From the NCBI RefSeq assembly GCF_052156635.1, contig NZ_JBQKUO010000001.1:744001-808000 (forward strand): DNA of 64,000 nucleotides. The letters are read 5' to 3'. Shown here piece after piece: positions 35,340 through 43,088 of the stretch; position 1 is the first letter of the stretch; each line of letters begins with the position of its first letter. This stretch comes from Nitrospina sp052156635. Lineage in GTDB: Bacteria; Nitrospinota; Nitrospinia; Nitrospinales; Nitrospinaceae. A program made the translations under genes and the position numbers. A model generated the notes under the pieces. The model did not search any database and had not been told where the DNA came from. It was given only the letters and a program-made list of their open reading frames with translations.

Positions 35340-35858
35340 TCAGTAACTGACGAGGGAATAGACGGGCAGGTTTTTCATTTTGTCGCGGCCACCCAGAAAC
35401 GACAGCTCCATCAGGAACGTCACCTCCACCAGCTCGCATTTGAAATTGTCCATCAACAACTCCAGCACCGCCTCCATGGTGCCGCCGGTGGCGAGCACGT
35501 CGTCGATCACGAGCACCTTGTTGCCCGGGTCGATGGCATCCTGGTGCACCTCGAGGGTGTCGGTGCCGTATTCCAGGTCGTAGGTTTTGCTGAACGTCTT
35601 GAAGGGAAGCTTGCCGGGTTTGCGGATCATGACGCAGCCCGCACCGATGGCGTAGGCCACGGCGGCGGCGAACACGAAACCGCGCGCCTCCACGCCGACC
35701 ACGGTGTCGATACCATGGTTGGCATACCGCTCCTTCCACATTTCGATGACACGGTTGAAGGTGTCGGAATGATTGAGAAGCGGCGAGATGTCCTTGAAGA
35801 CGATTCCCTCCTTGGGAAAGTCCGGGATATCGCGGATGTATTCTTTGATTTCCTTCAT
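35340..35858 (-). CDS. apt: Adenine phosphoribosyltransferase
   Basis: Purine salvage: adenine plus PRPP to AMP. The ATG at 35858 (11 bases after GAGGAG) gives MKEIKEYIRDIPDFPKEGIV, the usual start; the frame extends upstream without family sequence. The PRPP-binding loop is VLVIDDVLATGGTMEA, with VVGVEARGFVFAAAVA before it. The length of 172 aa is normal. Confidence 0.96.
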   Translation of the reverse strand: MKEIKEYIRDIPDFPKEGIVFKDISPLLNHSDTFNRVIEMWKERYANHGIDTVVGVEARGFVFAAAVAYAIGAGCVMIRKPGKLPFKTFSKTYDLEYGTDTLEVHQDAIDPGNKVLVIDDVLATGGTMEAVLELLMDNFKCELVEVTFLMELSFLGGRDKMKNLPVYSLVSY

Positions 35859-35937
35859 GCCGTGGTGTCTCCTCTCGTTCGACGGGCGATGTGGTTCTGG
35901 GCGGGTGTCACTCGAATGCCGCAGGATTGTAGCCCAT

Positions 35938-36678
35938 TCAGGGCAGATATAACAGGGGGTCTTTGGGATGCGTGTCGTTACGCACTTCAAAATGCAGGTG
36001 CGGACCGGAAGCGCGGCCGGTGGCGCCGACCTTGGCGATGATCTGTCCCTTCGTCACCTTCTGTCCCTTCTTCACCAGGTTCTGGGAGTTGTGCGCGTAC
36101 ACCGTGGTGAGATGGTTCGGGTGCTTGATGATCACCATGCGTCCGTATCCCGTGGGACCCCAGCCGGAAAACTTGACCAGCCCGTCGGCAGCGGCGAACA
36201 CCGGTGTACCGGAACTCGCACCGATGTCGATGCCTTCATGCGTGCTGCGTCCGCGCGGACCGAACCGGGATGTGATGACGCCGTTCACCGGCCAGATGAG
36301 GTACTTGGAAAACGCCTTGCGCGCCACGCGTTTGTCGGTGGGTTTGCGTTTGCGAGAGGCGGTGCGCTGTTTGCGCTGGGATTTTTTTTCGGCGTAACCC
36401 ACCGTCGGCGGCACGTGTTTCACGGAGTCGACACCGGGAATCCACAAATGCCGTCCAGCGCGCAGTTGGGTGGGATCCTCCAACCCGTTGACGCGCATGA
36501 GCACCCGCACCTTCACCCCGTAGGCCTGCGAGATGGAATACAGCGTCTGCCCCTTGGAAACGGTGTGGTACACGCCCTGCGGCCCGGGATAGCGCCAGGC
36601 GTCGAGCACACTGCAACTGGTCAGAAACAGCACGGCGGCCAGAAGGGCCGCCCATTTCAATAAACGGATTGGGGCCAT
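35938..36678 (-). CDS. LysM and M23 peptidase lipoprotein (NlpD/EnvC-like)
   Basis: Cell-wall associated lipoprotein. The signal ends in a lipobox LTSC (C22). A LysM domain (YHTVSKGQTLYSISQAYGVK) binds peptidoglycan, a basic linker follows (KKSQRKQRTASRKRKPTDKR), and the C-terminal M23 domain has HEGIDIG, TVYAHN and the metal-binding HLHFE. NlpD-type proteins either cut peptide cross-links or activate amidases. The M23 metal motifs appear intact here, so it could be active. It lies upstream of apt on the same strand (79-base gap). Confidence 0.9.
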   Translation of the reverse strand: MAPIRLLKWAALLAAVLFLTSCSVLDAWRYPGPQGVYHTVSKGQTLYSISQAYGVKVRVLMRVNGLEDPTQLRAGRHLWIPGVDSVKHVPPTVGYAEKKSQRKQRTASRKRKPTDKRVARKAFSKYLIWPVNGVITSRFGPRGRSTHEGIDIGASSGTPVFAAADGLVKFSGWGPTGYGRMVIIKHPNHLTTVYAHNSQNLVKKGQKVTKGQIIAKVGATGRASGPHLHFEVRNDTHPKDPLLYLP

Positions 36679-36854
36679 GACGCAGGCTGACTTTATAAGT
36701 GATTGAAAACACTAAAATTATACCACCAGCCTTTAGGGAGTCAAGGCGCTTTCCCCGCTTTACAAGCCGCTCGATATTCTGTATATATGAGAAACAGGCA
36801 TTGACCTGATTCCTCAAACCCTCTGTCCGGCCGGGTTCCCGGTTATTCCGTATC

Positions 36855-38003
36855 GTGTCTCACCGTTTTTTCCTGTTTTTCGCTGTATTCGCCCTGGTGT
36901 GGGTCCCTTTGTCCGCCTGCGATTCCGGTCCGCGCGCCAAGGACCCGGATCCCTTCCACATGCCCACCATGTACGACGTGGGTAAAAAGCCGGCGATGAT
37001 CATCGCCCACGACATGAACGGCGACGATTTTCCCGACATCCTGGTGGCCAATTCGCAGGACAACAACATCATGTTTTTTGAAGGACGCGGCGACGGCACC
37101 TTCAAGGACCCGTTCACCATGGACACCGGGCGCGAACCGATGGCGCTGGCGGCGGAGGATTTCAACGGCGACGGCATCGCCGACATCGCAGTGTGCAACT
37201 ACGGCGACGGCAACATACAGGTTTTCCTGGGCCAGAAAGACGGCGTGTTCAAAAACGCGGGCACGGTGAAAGCGGGCAAGCTGCCGATCAACATCGCCAC
37301 CGGCGATTTCAACAACGACCGCAAGATCGATCTCGTGGTCTCGCTCCGTTTTGACAAACTGATCATCTTTCTCGGCAACGGGGACGGGACTTTCAAACTG
37401 GCGGAGGCCTACAAGGCGCACAGCCTGCCGGTGCGCGTGGTGGTGGGCGATTACGACAATGACAACAACCAGGACCTCGCCGTCGCGTTCAACGGGGTGA
37501 AGGCCGATTACATCCGCATCTTTTTCGGCAACGGCAACGGCACCTTCCTGCCGCCGAAAACCATACGCGGAGGGCATCAGGCCACCTACATCGAGCAGGC
37601 GGACATGAACAAGGACGGCAACATGGACCTCATCGTGTCCAGCCCCACCACGGACAGCCTGACCTTGTTTTTAGGCGACGGCAAAGGCGGGTTCCGTCCG
37701 ACCGAAGAGTTCGCGGCGGAGAAGGGTCCGCGCCACATCATTCCCGGCGAGTTTTCCGGTGACGGCGTGCCGGACCTGCTGATCCTCAACGAACGGGACA
37801 ACTCGGTGAGCCTTCTGCAGGGACGCGGCGACGGCACCTTCATCTATCCTCATTTCAACTACCCCGTCGGCAGGCACCCGTGGGCCATTGCCGGAAGCGA
37901 CTTCAACAAGGACGGCATGAAAGACGTCGCCATCATCCTCTACGACAACGCCATCCTGGAAATCCTGATGCGCAAGATCCCCGCGCGCAACATCCAGTCC
38001 TGA
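36855..38003 (+). CDS. VCBS/FG-GAP repeat lipoprotein
   Basis: 382 aa. The lipobox LSAC gives C22 at the end of a hydrophobic signal. It is followed by about seven FG-GAP/VCBS repeats that form a beta propeller, each with a calcium-binding loop such as DMNGDDFPD, DFNGDGIAD, DYDNDNNQD or DFNKDGMKD and a GRGDGTF-type turn. It is probably anchored to the envelope and could bind ligands or partners. The start is GTG at 36855 without a strong ribosome site. Divergent from the M23 gene. Confidence 0.85.
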   Translation: MSHRFFLFFAVFALVWVPLSACDSGPRAKDPDPFHMPTMYDVGKKPAMIIAHDMNGDDFPDILVANSQDNNIMFFEGRGDGTFKDPFTMDTGREPMALAAEDFNGDGIADIAVCNYGDGNIQVFLGQKDGVFKNAGTVKAGKLPINIATGDFNNDRKIDLVVSLRFDKLIIFLGNGDGTFKLAEAYKAHSLPVRVVVGDYDNDNNQDLAVAFNGVKADYIRIFFGNGNGTFLPPKTIRGGHQATYIEQADMNKDGNMDLIVSSPTTDSLTLFLGDGKGGFRPTEEFAAEKGPRHIIPGEFSGDGVPDLLILNERDNSVSLLQGRGDGTFIYPHFNYPVGRHPWAIAGSDFNKDGMKDVAIILYDNAILEILMRKIPARNIQS

Positions 38004-38094
38004 CCGGGCACAACCCGGTTAGACATGGCCCGGCCGGAGACGCTTCGTTTGGGCAAGGTCCGTTCCACCCGATCCGACCCCTCCTCAACCCACG

Positions 38095-38301
38095 TCAATA
38101 ATTGTTTTCGGAATCCGGTTCTTCCGGCGAAGGCGGGGTTTGTGTGTCCGGTATGGCGTAGGCACCGTCCAGCCACTTACCCAGATCGGCCAGCCGGCAA
38201 CGCTCGGAGCAGAACGGAAAAAACGCATTGCCCTCTTTCTCCGTTCTCTTTCTGCAGGTGGGGCATTTGAGGAATGAAGCGCTCACAGCAAGTCGGTCCA
38301 T
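38095..38301 (-). CDS. yacG: DNA gyrase inhibitor/zinc-binding protein YacG
   Basis: A 68-aa zinc ribbon. C13 and C16 (CPTC) and C31 and C35 (CSERC) bind zinc, followed by RLADLGKWLDG, the YacG signature. YacG of E. coli inhibits gyrase. The acidic C-terminal tail is normal. It stands alone, convergent with the FG-GAP gene. Confidence 0.92.
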   Translation of the reverse strand: MDRLAVSASFLKCPTCRKRTEKEGNAFFPFCSERCRLADLGKWLDGAYAIPDTQTPPSPEEPDSENNY

Positions 38302-38461
38302 GACAAAATTCAGGGTATTGTGATTCCACCGTCAAGTGTGCCGCAAGTTTCCATTGCCGCGCAACCCCGGGCCTTTCCGGATTCAGTCACCCCTCTCCCT
38401 GAAGCCAATCTCCCCAAACCAGAAAATCATTAAAAATCAATCAGTTAAAATTCTTTTTCGG

Positions 38462-38490
38462 TTTACATGAACACTAAACCTTTGTATAGT
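38462..38490 (+). promoter_or_regulatory. Sigma-70-like promoter for the ExeA-like gene
   Basis: TTTACA (38462-38467), 17 bases, TATAGT (38485-38490) in an AT-rich stretch. This is the main feature in the gap between yacG and the ExeA-like gene. The start site would be about 38497, leaving a leader of about 120 bases. Confidence 0.55.
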
Positions 38491-38617
38491 AATGCATTAT
38501 AATTTTCCGCACCGCGAATTGACCATATTTCATTGAATTATTTAAACTTAGCTGCCTGACAACGGTGGCTTGACAGGCCTCACCGCCAGCCAGACAGAAC
38601 CTTTTGGAACCGCAGAC

Positions 38618-40480
38618 ATGGGCCAACCGCACGAACTGGATTCATACCAACTGCTGGACGCACTGTCTTCAGGCAAACTGAATTCCGAAAGCCAGGACGT
38701 GCCGGATCCCGGTTGCGCGGAAGTCGGGCTTCCATCCGCTCCTGCGGCCCCGCGCGCCCGCCGACGCCAGATGTACCCGGAGTTTTTCGGTTTCACCGAG
38801 AAGCCGTTCGACCTGACCCCCAACCCGGATTACCTGTACCTGCCGCACCGCCACAAGGATATGCTGGCGGCGCTCTTGATGGGCCTTGAAGAAGGCAAAG
38901 GGTTTTTGAAAATCATCGGCGAACCCGGCACGGGCAAGACTACGCTGTGCAAAAGTTTTCTGAAAAACCTGAAAGGCCCCTACCGCTTCGCCTGCATCCA
39001 TATCCCGGCGGAGGACGGCATCGAGCTTCTGCAATCACTCAACCAGCAGTTCGGCCTGCCCGCCGATTCCACCAGCAAAAAGGAACTGGTTCGTGAATTG
39101 TCGCAGTTTTTACTGGCCGAGTACCGGGCCGGACGCCGGACGGCGATTTTGATCGACGAGGCGCAGAATCTTTCGGCCCCGGTATGGGAGGAGATCCGGC
39201 TGCTGTCGAACCTGGAAACAGAAACGGACAAACTGATCCAGTTCATTTTGCTCGGCCAACCCGCACTCGACCGCTTTTTATCGAAAGCCGAATGGAAGTC
39301 GGTGCGCCAGCGCATCGCCCTGCAACGCGTGTGGACCCCGTTCAACCCCGAGGAGACGCGGGGCTACATTCGCTACCGCCTCCAGCGCGCAGGCGGCAAG
39401 GGCAAGGTGCTGATCGACGACCGCGCTTTTGACAACGTGTACCGTTTTTCCAAGGGCGTGCCGCGCATGATCAACGCCCTCATGGACCGCGCCCTGACCC
39501 TCGCCCACAACGAGCGCACGAAAAAAATTCCGGCAAAACTCATTCGACAGGCGGCGGACGACCTTGGCGGACTGGACCGGGAACCGTCGTTCCTGCACAA
39601 ATGCGTGAAGGCGATCCTGGTATTGATCCTGCTGGCTCTCGTTGCCGGGGCGGGATTGTTTTACGCCGTGCGTGACCAGGTGGACTGGCGTCCGGCGTGG
39701 GGCTTCGACCTCGATCCCGTGATCCAGCACAACCTGATGAGCCCCCGGCGGGCGGGCAAGCTGGAGTCGTTGACACCATCCCCCGCCAAACTGAACGCTC
39801 CCGCCGGGCCGCCTCTGGTGACGCCTTCCGGCGCATACCGGGTGGTGCATGCGGGCCAGCTTCACGGTTACTTTTCCACAATGACAGGCGAGGAAAGCAA
39901 GGCCTACGCGCAGCGGTGGATGCTGAAAACCTGGGGCATCACAATGGAGACCATTGCGGAACTGAGGCAGGCGGGCTGGGCGAACCTGCAATCGGAGCAC
40001 AACCTGCAAACGCTTCCTTTAAACGCCAACCTGGAACGCCTGACCGCGCTGAACTATCCGGCGCTCATCACCCTCGACCTGGGAGAGACTACGGGACGGC
40101 ACCACGTGGCCTACCTCGGTCGCATCGGCAACATCGGCCTGTTTGGTGCGAAGGGATTGTTGCAGGTGCCCCTGACTTTTATCGATCCCGTCTGGGACCG
40201 CAAGGCGGAAATCGTGTGGAAAAATTTTGAGAACCTGCCGGAGTCGCTCGGCCGCAACGACGAAGGTGAGACGGTGCTGTGGCTGCAGGCGCAGCTGAAA
40301 GCGCTGGGGTTTTTCAACAAGCCCGACGCGCCGCAGTTCGGTCCGCTGACGGAAAAAGCCGTCGAGCGTTTTCAGCAGGCCCACCGGCTGGAAGTGACCG
40401 GCCGGCTTGACCGCGAAACACAGGCCCTGCTCTACAGCAAGCTCACCACCTATCCGACCCCCGGCCTGGCAGGAAAGTAA
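38618..40480 (+). CDS. ExeA/GspA-like AAA+ ATPase with peptidoglycan-binding domain
   Basis: The N-terminal AAA domain begins at FGFTEKPFDLTPNPDYLYLP, with Walker A GEPGTGKTTLCK and Walker B TAILIDEAQNL. A single membrane helix follows (VKAILVLILLALVAGAGLFY). The C-terminal region has a peptidoglycan-binding type 1 domain (LQAQLKALGFFNKPDAPQFG then LTEKAVERFQQAHRLEVTGR). ExeA/GspA-type proteins help insert the type II secretin through the wall; a role with the local pilus secretin is conceivable but unproven. The start is uncertain: ATG at 38618 is chosen, while TTG at 38570 and ATG at 38771 (MYPEFFGFTEK) are in frame. Confidence 0.88.
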   Translation: MGQPHELDSYQLLDALSSGKLNSESQDVPDPGCAEVGLPSAPAAPRARRRQMYPEFFGFTEKPFDLTPNPDYLYLPHRHKDMLAALLMGLEEGKGFLKIIGEPGTGKTTLCKSFLKNLKGPYRFACIHIPAEDGIELLQSLNQQFGLPADSTSKKELVRELSQFLLAEYRAGRRTAILIDEAQNLSAPVWEEIRLLSNLETETDKLIQFILLGQPALDRFLSKAEWKSVRQRIALQRVWTPFNPEETRGYIRYRLQRAGGKGKVLIDDRAFDNVYRFSKGVPRMINALMDRALTLAHNERTKKIPAKLIRQAADDLGGLDREPSFLHKCVKAILVLILLALVAGAGLFYAVRDQVDWRPAWGFDLDPVIQHNLMSPRRAGKLESLTPSPAKLNAPAGPPLVTPSGAYRVVHAGQLHGYFSTMTGEESKAYAQRWMLKTWGITMETIAELRQAGWANLQSEHNLQTLPLNANLERLTALNYPALITLDLGETTGRHHVAYLGRIGNIGLFGAKGLLQVPLTFIDPVWDRKAEIVWKNFENLPESLGRNDEGETVLWLQAQLKALGFFNKPDAPQFGPLTEKAVERFQQAHRLEVTGRLDRETQALLYSKLTTYPTPGLAGK

Positions 40481-40642
40481 TCACAGCCGGACCCACCCGA
40501 GTCATCCAGCACGCAGCTTCTTCATTTGTTTTATCTTTCCGGAAAAATAAACCGGGAAGGATCCTGGGTCACCCTTCCTCAACCCTCCCCCGTAACAGGA
40601 GGGGATTGAGAAGGGAATCCGGGTGAGATTGAAATGCATCGG

Positions 40643-41125
40643 TCAGGGTTTGATGTAAAGATAACCCTGCTCCTGCAGGTCGGCGATGCGTTTCACCGCC
40701 ACCGGGTGTTCGGTGGGAATGAACCCGGCCACAAGCCTGTCCAAAGGACGGCCGAACAGTTTCATCGACACCTGGCACATCTCCGGCTCCACGCCCATGT
40801 CCATTACCGACTTTAGTTTTGCTTTCAGTTCGGGGTCGACGTCGTCGCGGTCGAACAGCATCAACGCCGGACCGTGCACGACGACCTTGATGTCGATCTT
40901 GTCCATGCCGCCTTCCGCCTCAATGTGTTTTTTCACCAGCGCCATGGCGTACTTGGCGACCGCCACGTCGTTGCCGTCGATGTGGTACAGCACCTTCAGT
41001 TTGCCGTCGGGGGTGCGGTGTTTGCCCGTTTCCGCCTGTGCGGCAAACGCGGATCCAAACAGCAGAAGCCCCGCCAAAAACAAGGAGCCGAGGTAAAACC
41101 GTGCCGATGTGTTGATTCCGTGCAT
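40643..41125 (-). CDS. Periplasmic DsrE-family-like protein
   Basis: 160 aa with a signal peptide (LGSLFLAGLLLFGSAFAAQA). The mature part, KVLYHIDGNDVAVAKYAMAL and VHGPALMLFDRDD, has the DsrE/DsrF-like fold pattern seen in sulfur-transfer proteins. One cysteine in the mature part (EMCQVSMKL) could be the sulfur carrier, but exported DsrE-like proteins are poorly characterised. The start has GGAGAT six bases upstream. It stands alone. Confidence 0.7.
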   Translation of the reverse strand: MHGINTSARFYLGSLFLAGLLLFGSAFAAQAETGKHRTPDGKLKVLYHIDGNDVAVAKYAMALVKKHIEAEGGMDKIDIKVVVHGPALMLFDRDDVDPELKAKLKSVMDMGVEPEMCQVSMKLFGRPLDRLVAGFIPTEHPVAVKRIADLQEQGYLYIKP

Positions 41126-41229
41126 GTCGAAATCTCCAGATGAGTGTGGAATGATACGCCCATTTGGGCGTGTATTCCCCCTTCTTTTGCTTTCCTCAAT
41201 TGTATCACCCCACGCGGAGGCAAATGCAA

Positions 41230-41604
41230 TCAGGATTTGGGGATGGACGGCAGGTCGTTGAAAGAAATGGTGGTTCCGGGGCGGGCGTGTTCCAGGAGCA
41301 GGTCGATGACCTGGCGGATGGCGGCGACGTGGTACTTGCGTTCGGGCATGCCGTCGAAATGCGGGTCGTCCACTTCGATGGTGATGGCGCCGGGCTGGGT
41401 GTAGTTCAGGTAAAACGCACCCAGCGGCCGGAACTGCTCCAGCGGCTGGTCGTTGCCTCCGGAATTGACGATGACCATGTGGACGTCGGTACCGGGAGTG
41501 GTGAACACCTCGAACAGGCCCCCCCGGGTCACGTTGTGGTGGTGGCAGTAATTCAGGATGCGATGAATGTCCGCGATCGTCGTTTCTTTATATACTTCAT
41601 GCAT
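41230..41604 (-). CDS. Hypothetical protein (124 aa)
   Basis: Not recognised. The ATG at 41604 (MHEVYKETTIADIHRILNYC) is chosen because the longer frame runs antisense through the next plus-strand gene. The protein is soluble, with a His/Cys-rich beginning (NYCHHHNVTRG) that could bind metal and a beta-rich middle (DVHMVIVNSGGNDQP, GAITIEVDDPHFDG). Divergent from the 41686 gene by 81 bases, so they may share a promoter region. Confidence 0.6.
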   Translation of the reverse strand: MHEVYKETTIADIHRILNYCHHHNVTRGGLFEVFTTPGTDVHMVIVNSGGNDQPLEQFRPLGAFYLNYTQPGAITIEVDDPHFDGMPERKYHVAAIRQVIDLLLEHARPGTTISFNDLPSIPKS

Positions 41605-41685
41605 GGAGTGGCCTTTGCGATATACTGGGATTATGCGGGGCGCGGTTCCGCTTTTCAATTTTAAAAGCCTTATCCGGGAATATCC

Positions 41686-42174
41686 ATGGTCCTGTTCGGA
41701 TCGGAGGCCATCCTCGAGTGGTCGCTTGAAGGGCGCAACCGCAAAAACGCGGCAACGCTCATCAAGAATATCTGCCGCGTGGCGGCGCAGGGAAGCGGCT
41801 CGGTGCCGCTCGACCCGTTTCTGCAAATCCTCGAATTCAGCTCCAGGGACATTCAAAAATTCACCTCCCAGCGCGGCCGGATTGACATCCAGTGCCCCAA
41901 GGGGCCACAGGGCAAGCTGGAAGGCACCTTCCTCAATCGCGGTCAGCCCATGCAGGATACCATCCCTCGGATGGAGATGACGGAAGCGACGATGAAAATT
42001 CAACGCGTCGTGAAGGGCCGATTTTTCGCAAAGGACAACCTGCTTCGCCTGACCGACATCCAAGGCATGGCAATACAGAAAGCATTCCTCAAACAGAAAA
42101 ACGGTGAATCCATGGGCGTGTCGTTCCAGGTGGAGCGGCTGTTGCTGAAACCCACTTCCCTCGCCATCTTCTAG
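41686..42174 (+). CDS. Hypothetical protein (162 aa)
   Basis: Not recognised. It begins MVLFGSEAILEWSLEGRNRK. It is basic and mixed alpha/beta, with no membrane helix or signal. IDIQCPKGPQGKLEGTFLNR and IQRVVKGRFFAKDNLLRLTD are its most distinctive stretches. The antisense frame is also open but lacks a good start. The next gene begins 104 bases later on the same strand. Confidence 0.55.
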   Translation: MVLFGSEAILEWSLEGRNRKNAATLIKNICRVAAQGSGSVPLDPFLQILEFSSRDIQKFTSQRGRIDIQCPKGPQGKLEGTFLNRGQPMQDTIPRMEMTEATMKIQRVVKGRFFAKDNLLRLTDIQGMAIQKAFLKQKNGESMGVSFQVERLLLKPTSLAIF

Positions 42175-42278
42175 CCCCGCTTCCTTTATCGCAACCCCAT
42201 ACCTTGCCTGAATCCGCACGCCGTGAAGTGTGATACCTTGAAAGTATCTCATCAACCTGTGAACGCGCGAGATCGATC

Positions 42279-42866
42279 ATGGAAGACACCATTCAGAGCA
42301 TACTGAACAAGATCAAGGAACTCGAAGGACAACTCCAGCAGGAAATCGAAACCCGGCAGGAAAAGTTCTATTACCACATCAAGCGCAAACGCGTGTATTT
42401 CGAACAACAGGTTCGCCAACAGCACAAGCTGTTGATGAAAACCATTTACCGCTACCTGCACGACGCGCGCATCATGTCGGTGGTCACCGCACCGGTCATT
42501 TACTCTCTCATATTTCCGGCCATTTTTATGGACTTGATGGTGTCCGTTTACCAGGCCATCTGTTTTCCGGTGTACGGCATACCCAAGGTGAAGCGGTCGG
42601 ACTACATCGTCATCGACCGTCACTACCTGCGCTACCTGAACGGCATCGAAAAAATCAACTGCATGTACTGCGGTTACTTCAACGGGCTCGTGGCCTATAC
42701 GCGGGAAATCGCGGCGCGCACCGAACAGCACTGGTGCCCCATCAAGCACGCGCGCAAGGTCAAGGACCTGCACAACCGGTACAAATTCTTTCTGGACTAT
42801 GGCGACGGCAACAGCTACCGCGAGCACATCGAGAAAGTGCGGCGGGATTACAGTGATTTGGAATGA
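42279..42866 (+). CDS. Conserved-looking membrane-associated protein with Cys motif
   Basis: 195 aa with an N-terminal coiled coil (ILNKIKELEGQLQQEIETRQ), a membrane segment (VVTAPVIYSLIFPAIFMDLM) and a C-terminal domain. That domain has INCMYCGYFNGLVAYTREIA followed by RTEQHWCPIKHARKV; two Cys in a CxxC and one in WCPIKH suggest metal binding. The function is unknown. Confidence 0.7.
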   Translation: MEDTIQSILNKIKELEGQLQQEIETRQEKFYYHIKRKRVYFEQQVRQQHKLLMKTIYRYLHDARIMSVVTAPVIYSLIFPAIFMDLMVSVYQAICFPVYGIPKVKRSDYIVIDRHYLRYLNGIEKINCMYCGYFNGLVAYTREIAARTEQHWCPIKHARKVKDLHNRYKFFLDYGDGNSYREHIEKVRRDYSDLE

Positions 42867-42985
42867 GTCCATGAAAGGAACCGCCGGTTTAGCGGTCCCT
42901 TGGTGGGGGGGTTCGGCAATTCTTCCTGAGGACGCTTTTGTGAGGGAGAAGAAGAACTGCCGAACCGTTTGGATAAATAAATGAC

Positions 42986-43059
42986 CCCCGGTCCCCTCTT
43001 CCAGGCTCCACGAGGAGCCTGTGGCTGACATGACGCGATGCAGGAGGAGAGGGCCGGGG
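42986..43059. repeat. 74-base imperfect palindrome with inner hairpin
   Basis: Seventeen-base outer arms (42986-43002 and 43043-43059) pair with one mismatch and two wobbles, starting CCCCGG and ending CCGGGG. Inside is a perfect hairpin CAGGCTCC-ACGA-GGAGCCTG (43002-43021). It lies just downstream of the SulP gene on the minus strand. There is no T tract, so it may be an mRNA 3' structure, a small RNA or a mobile repeat. Confidence 0.55.
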
Positions 43060-43088
43060 TAACGGCCCCTTGCGGAGCCGCCCTGGGA

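Noticed and set aside
38003..38019. Hairpin ACCGGG-CACAA-CCCGGT at the FG-GAP gene stop
   Set aside because: No T tract and only six pairs; not clearly part of the repeat family.
41605..42255. Extended minus-strand frame joined to the 124-aa protein
   Set aside because: It overlaps the whole plus-strand 162-aa gene and lacks a ribosome site, whereas ATG 41604 starts cleanly.
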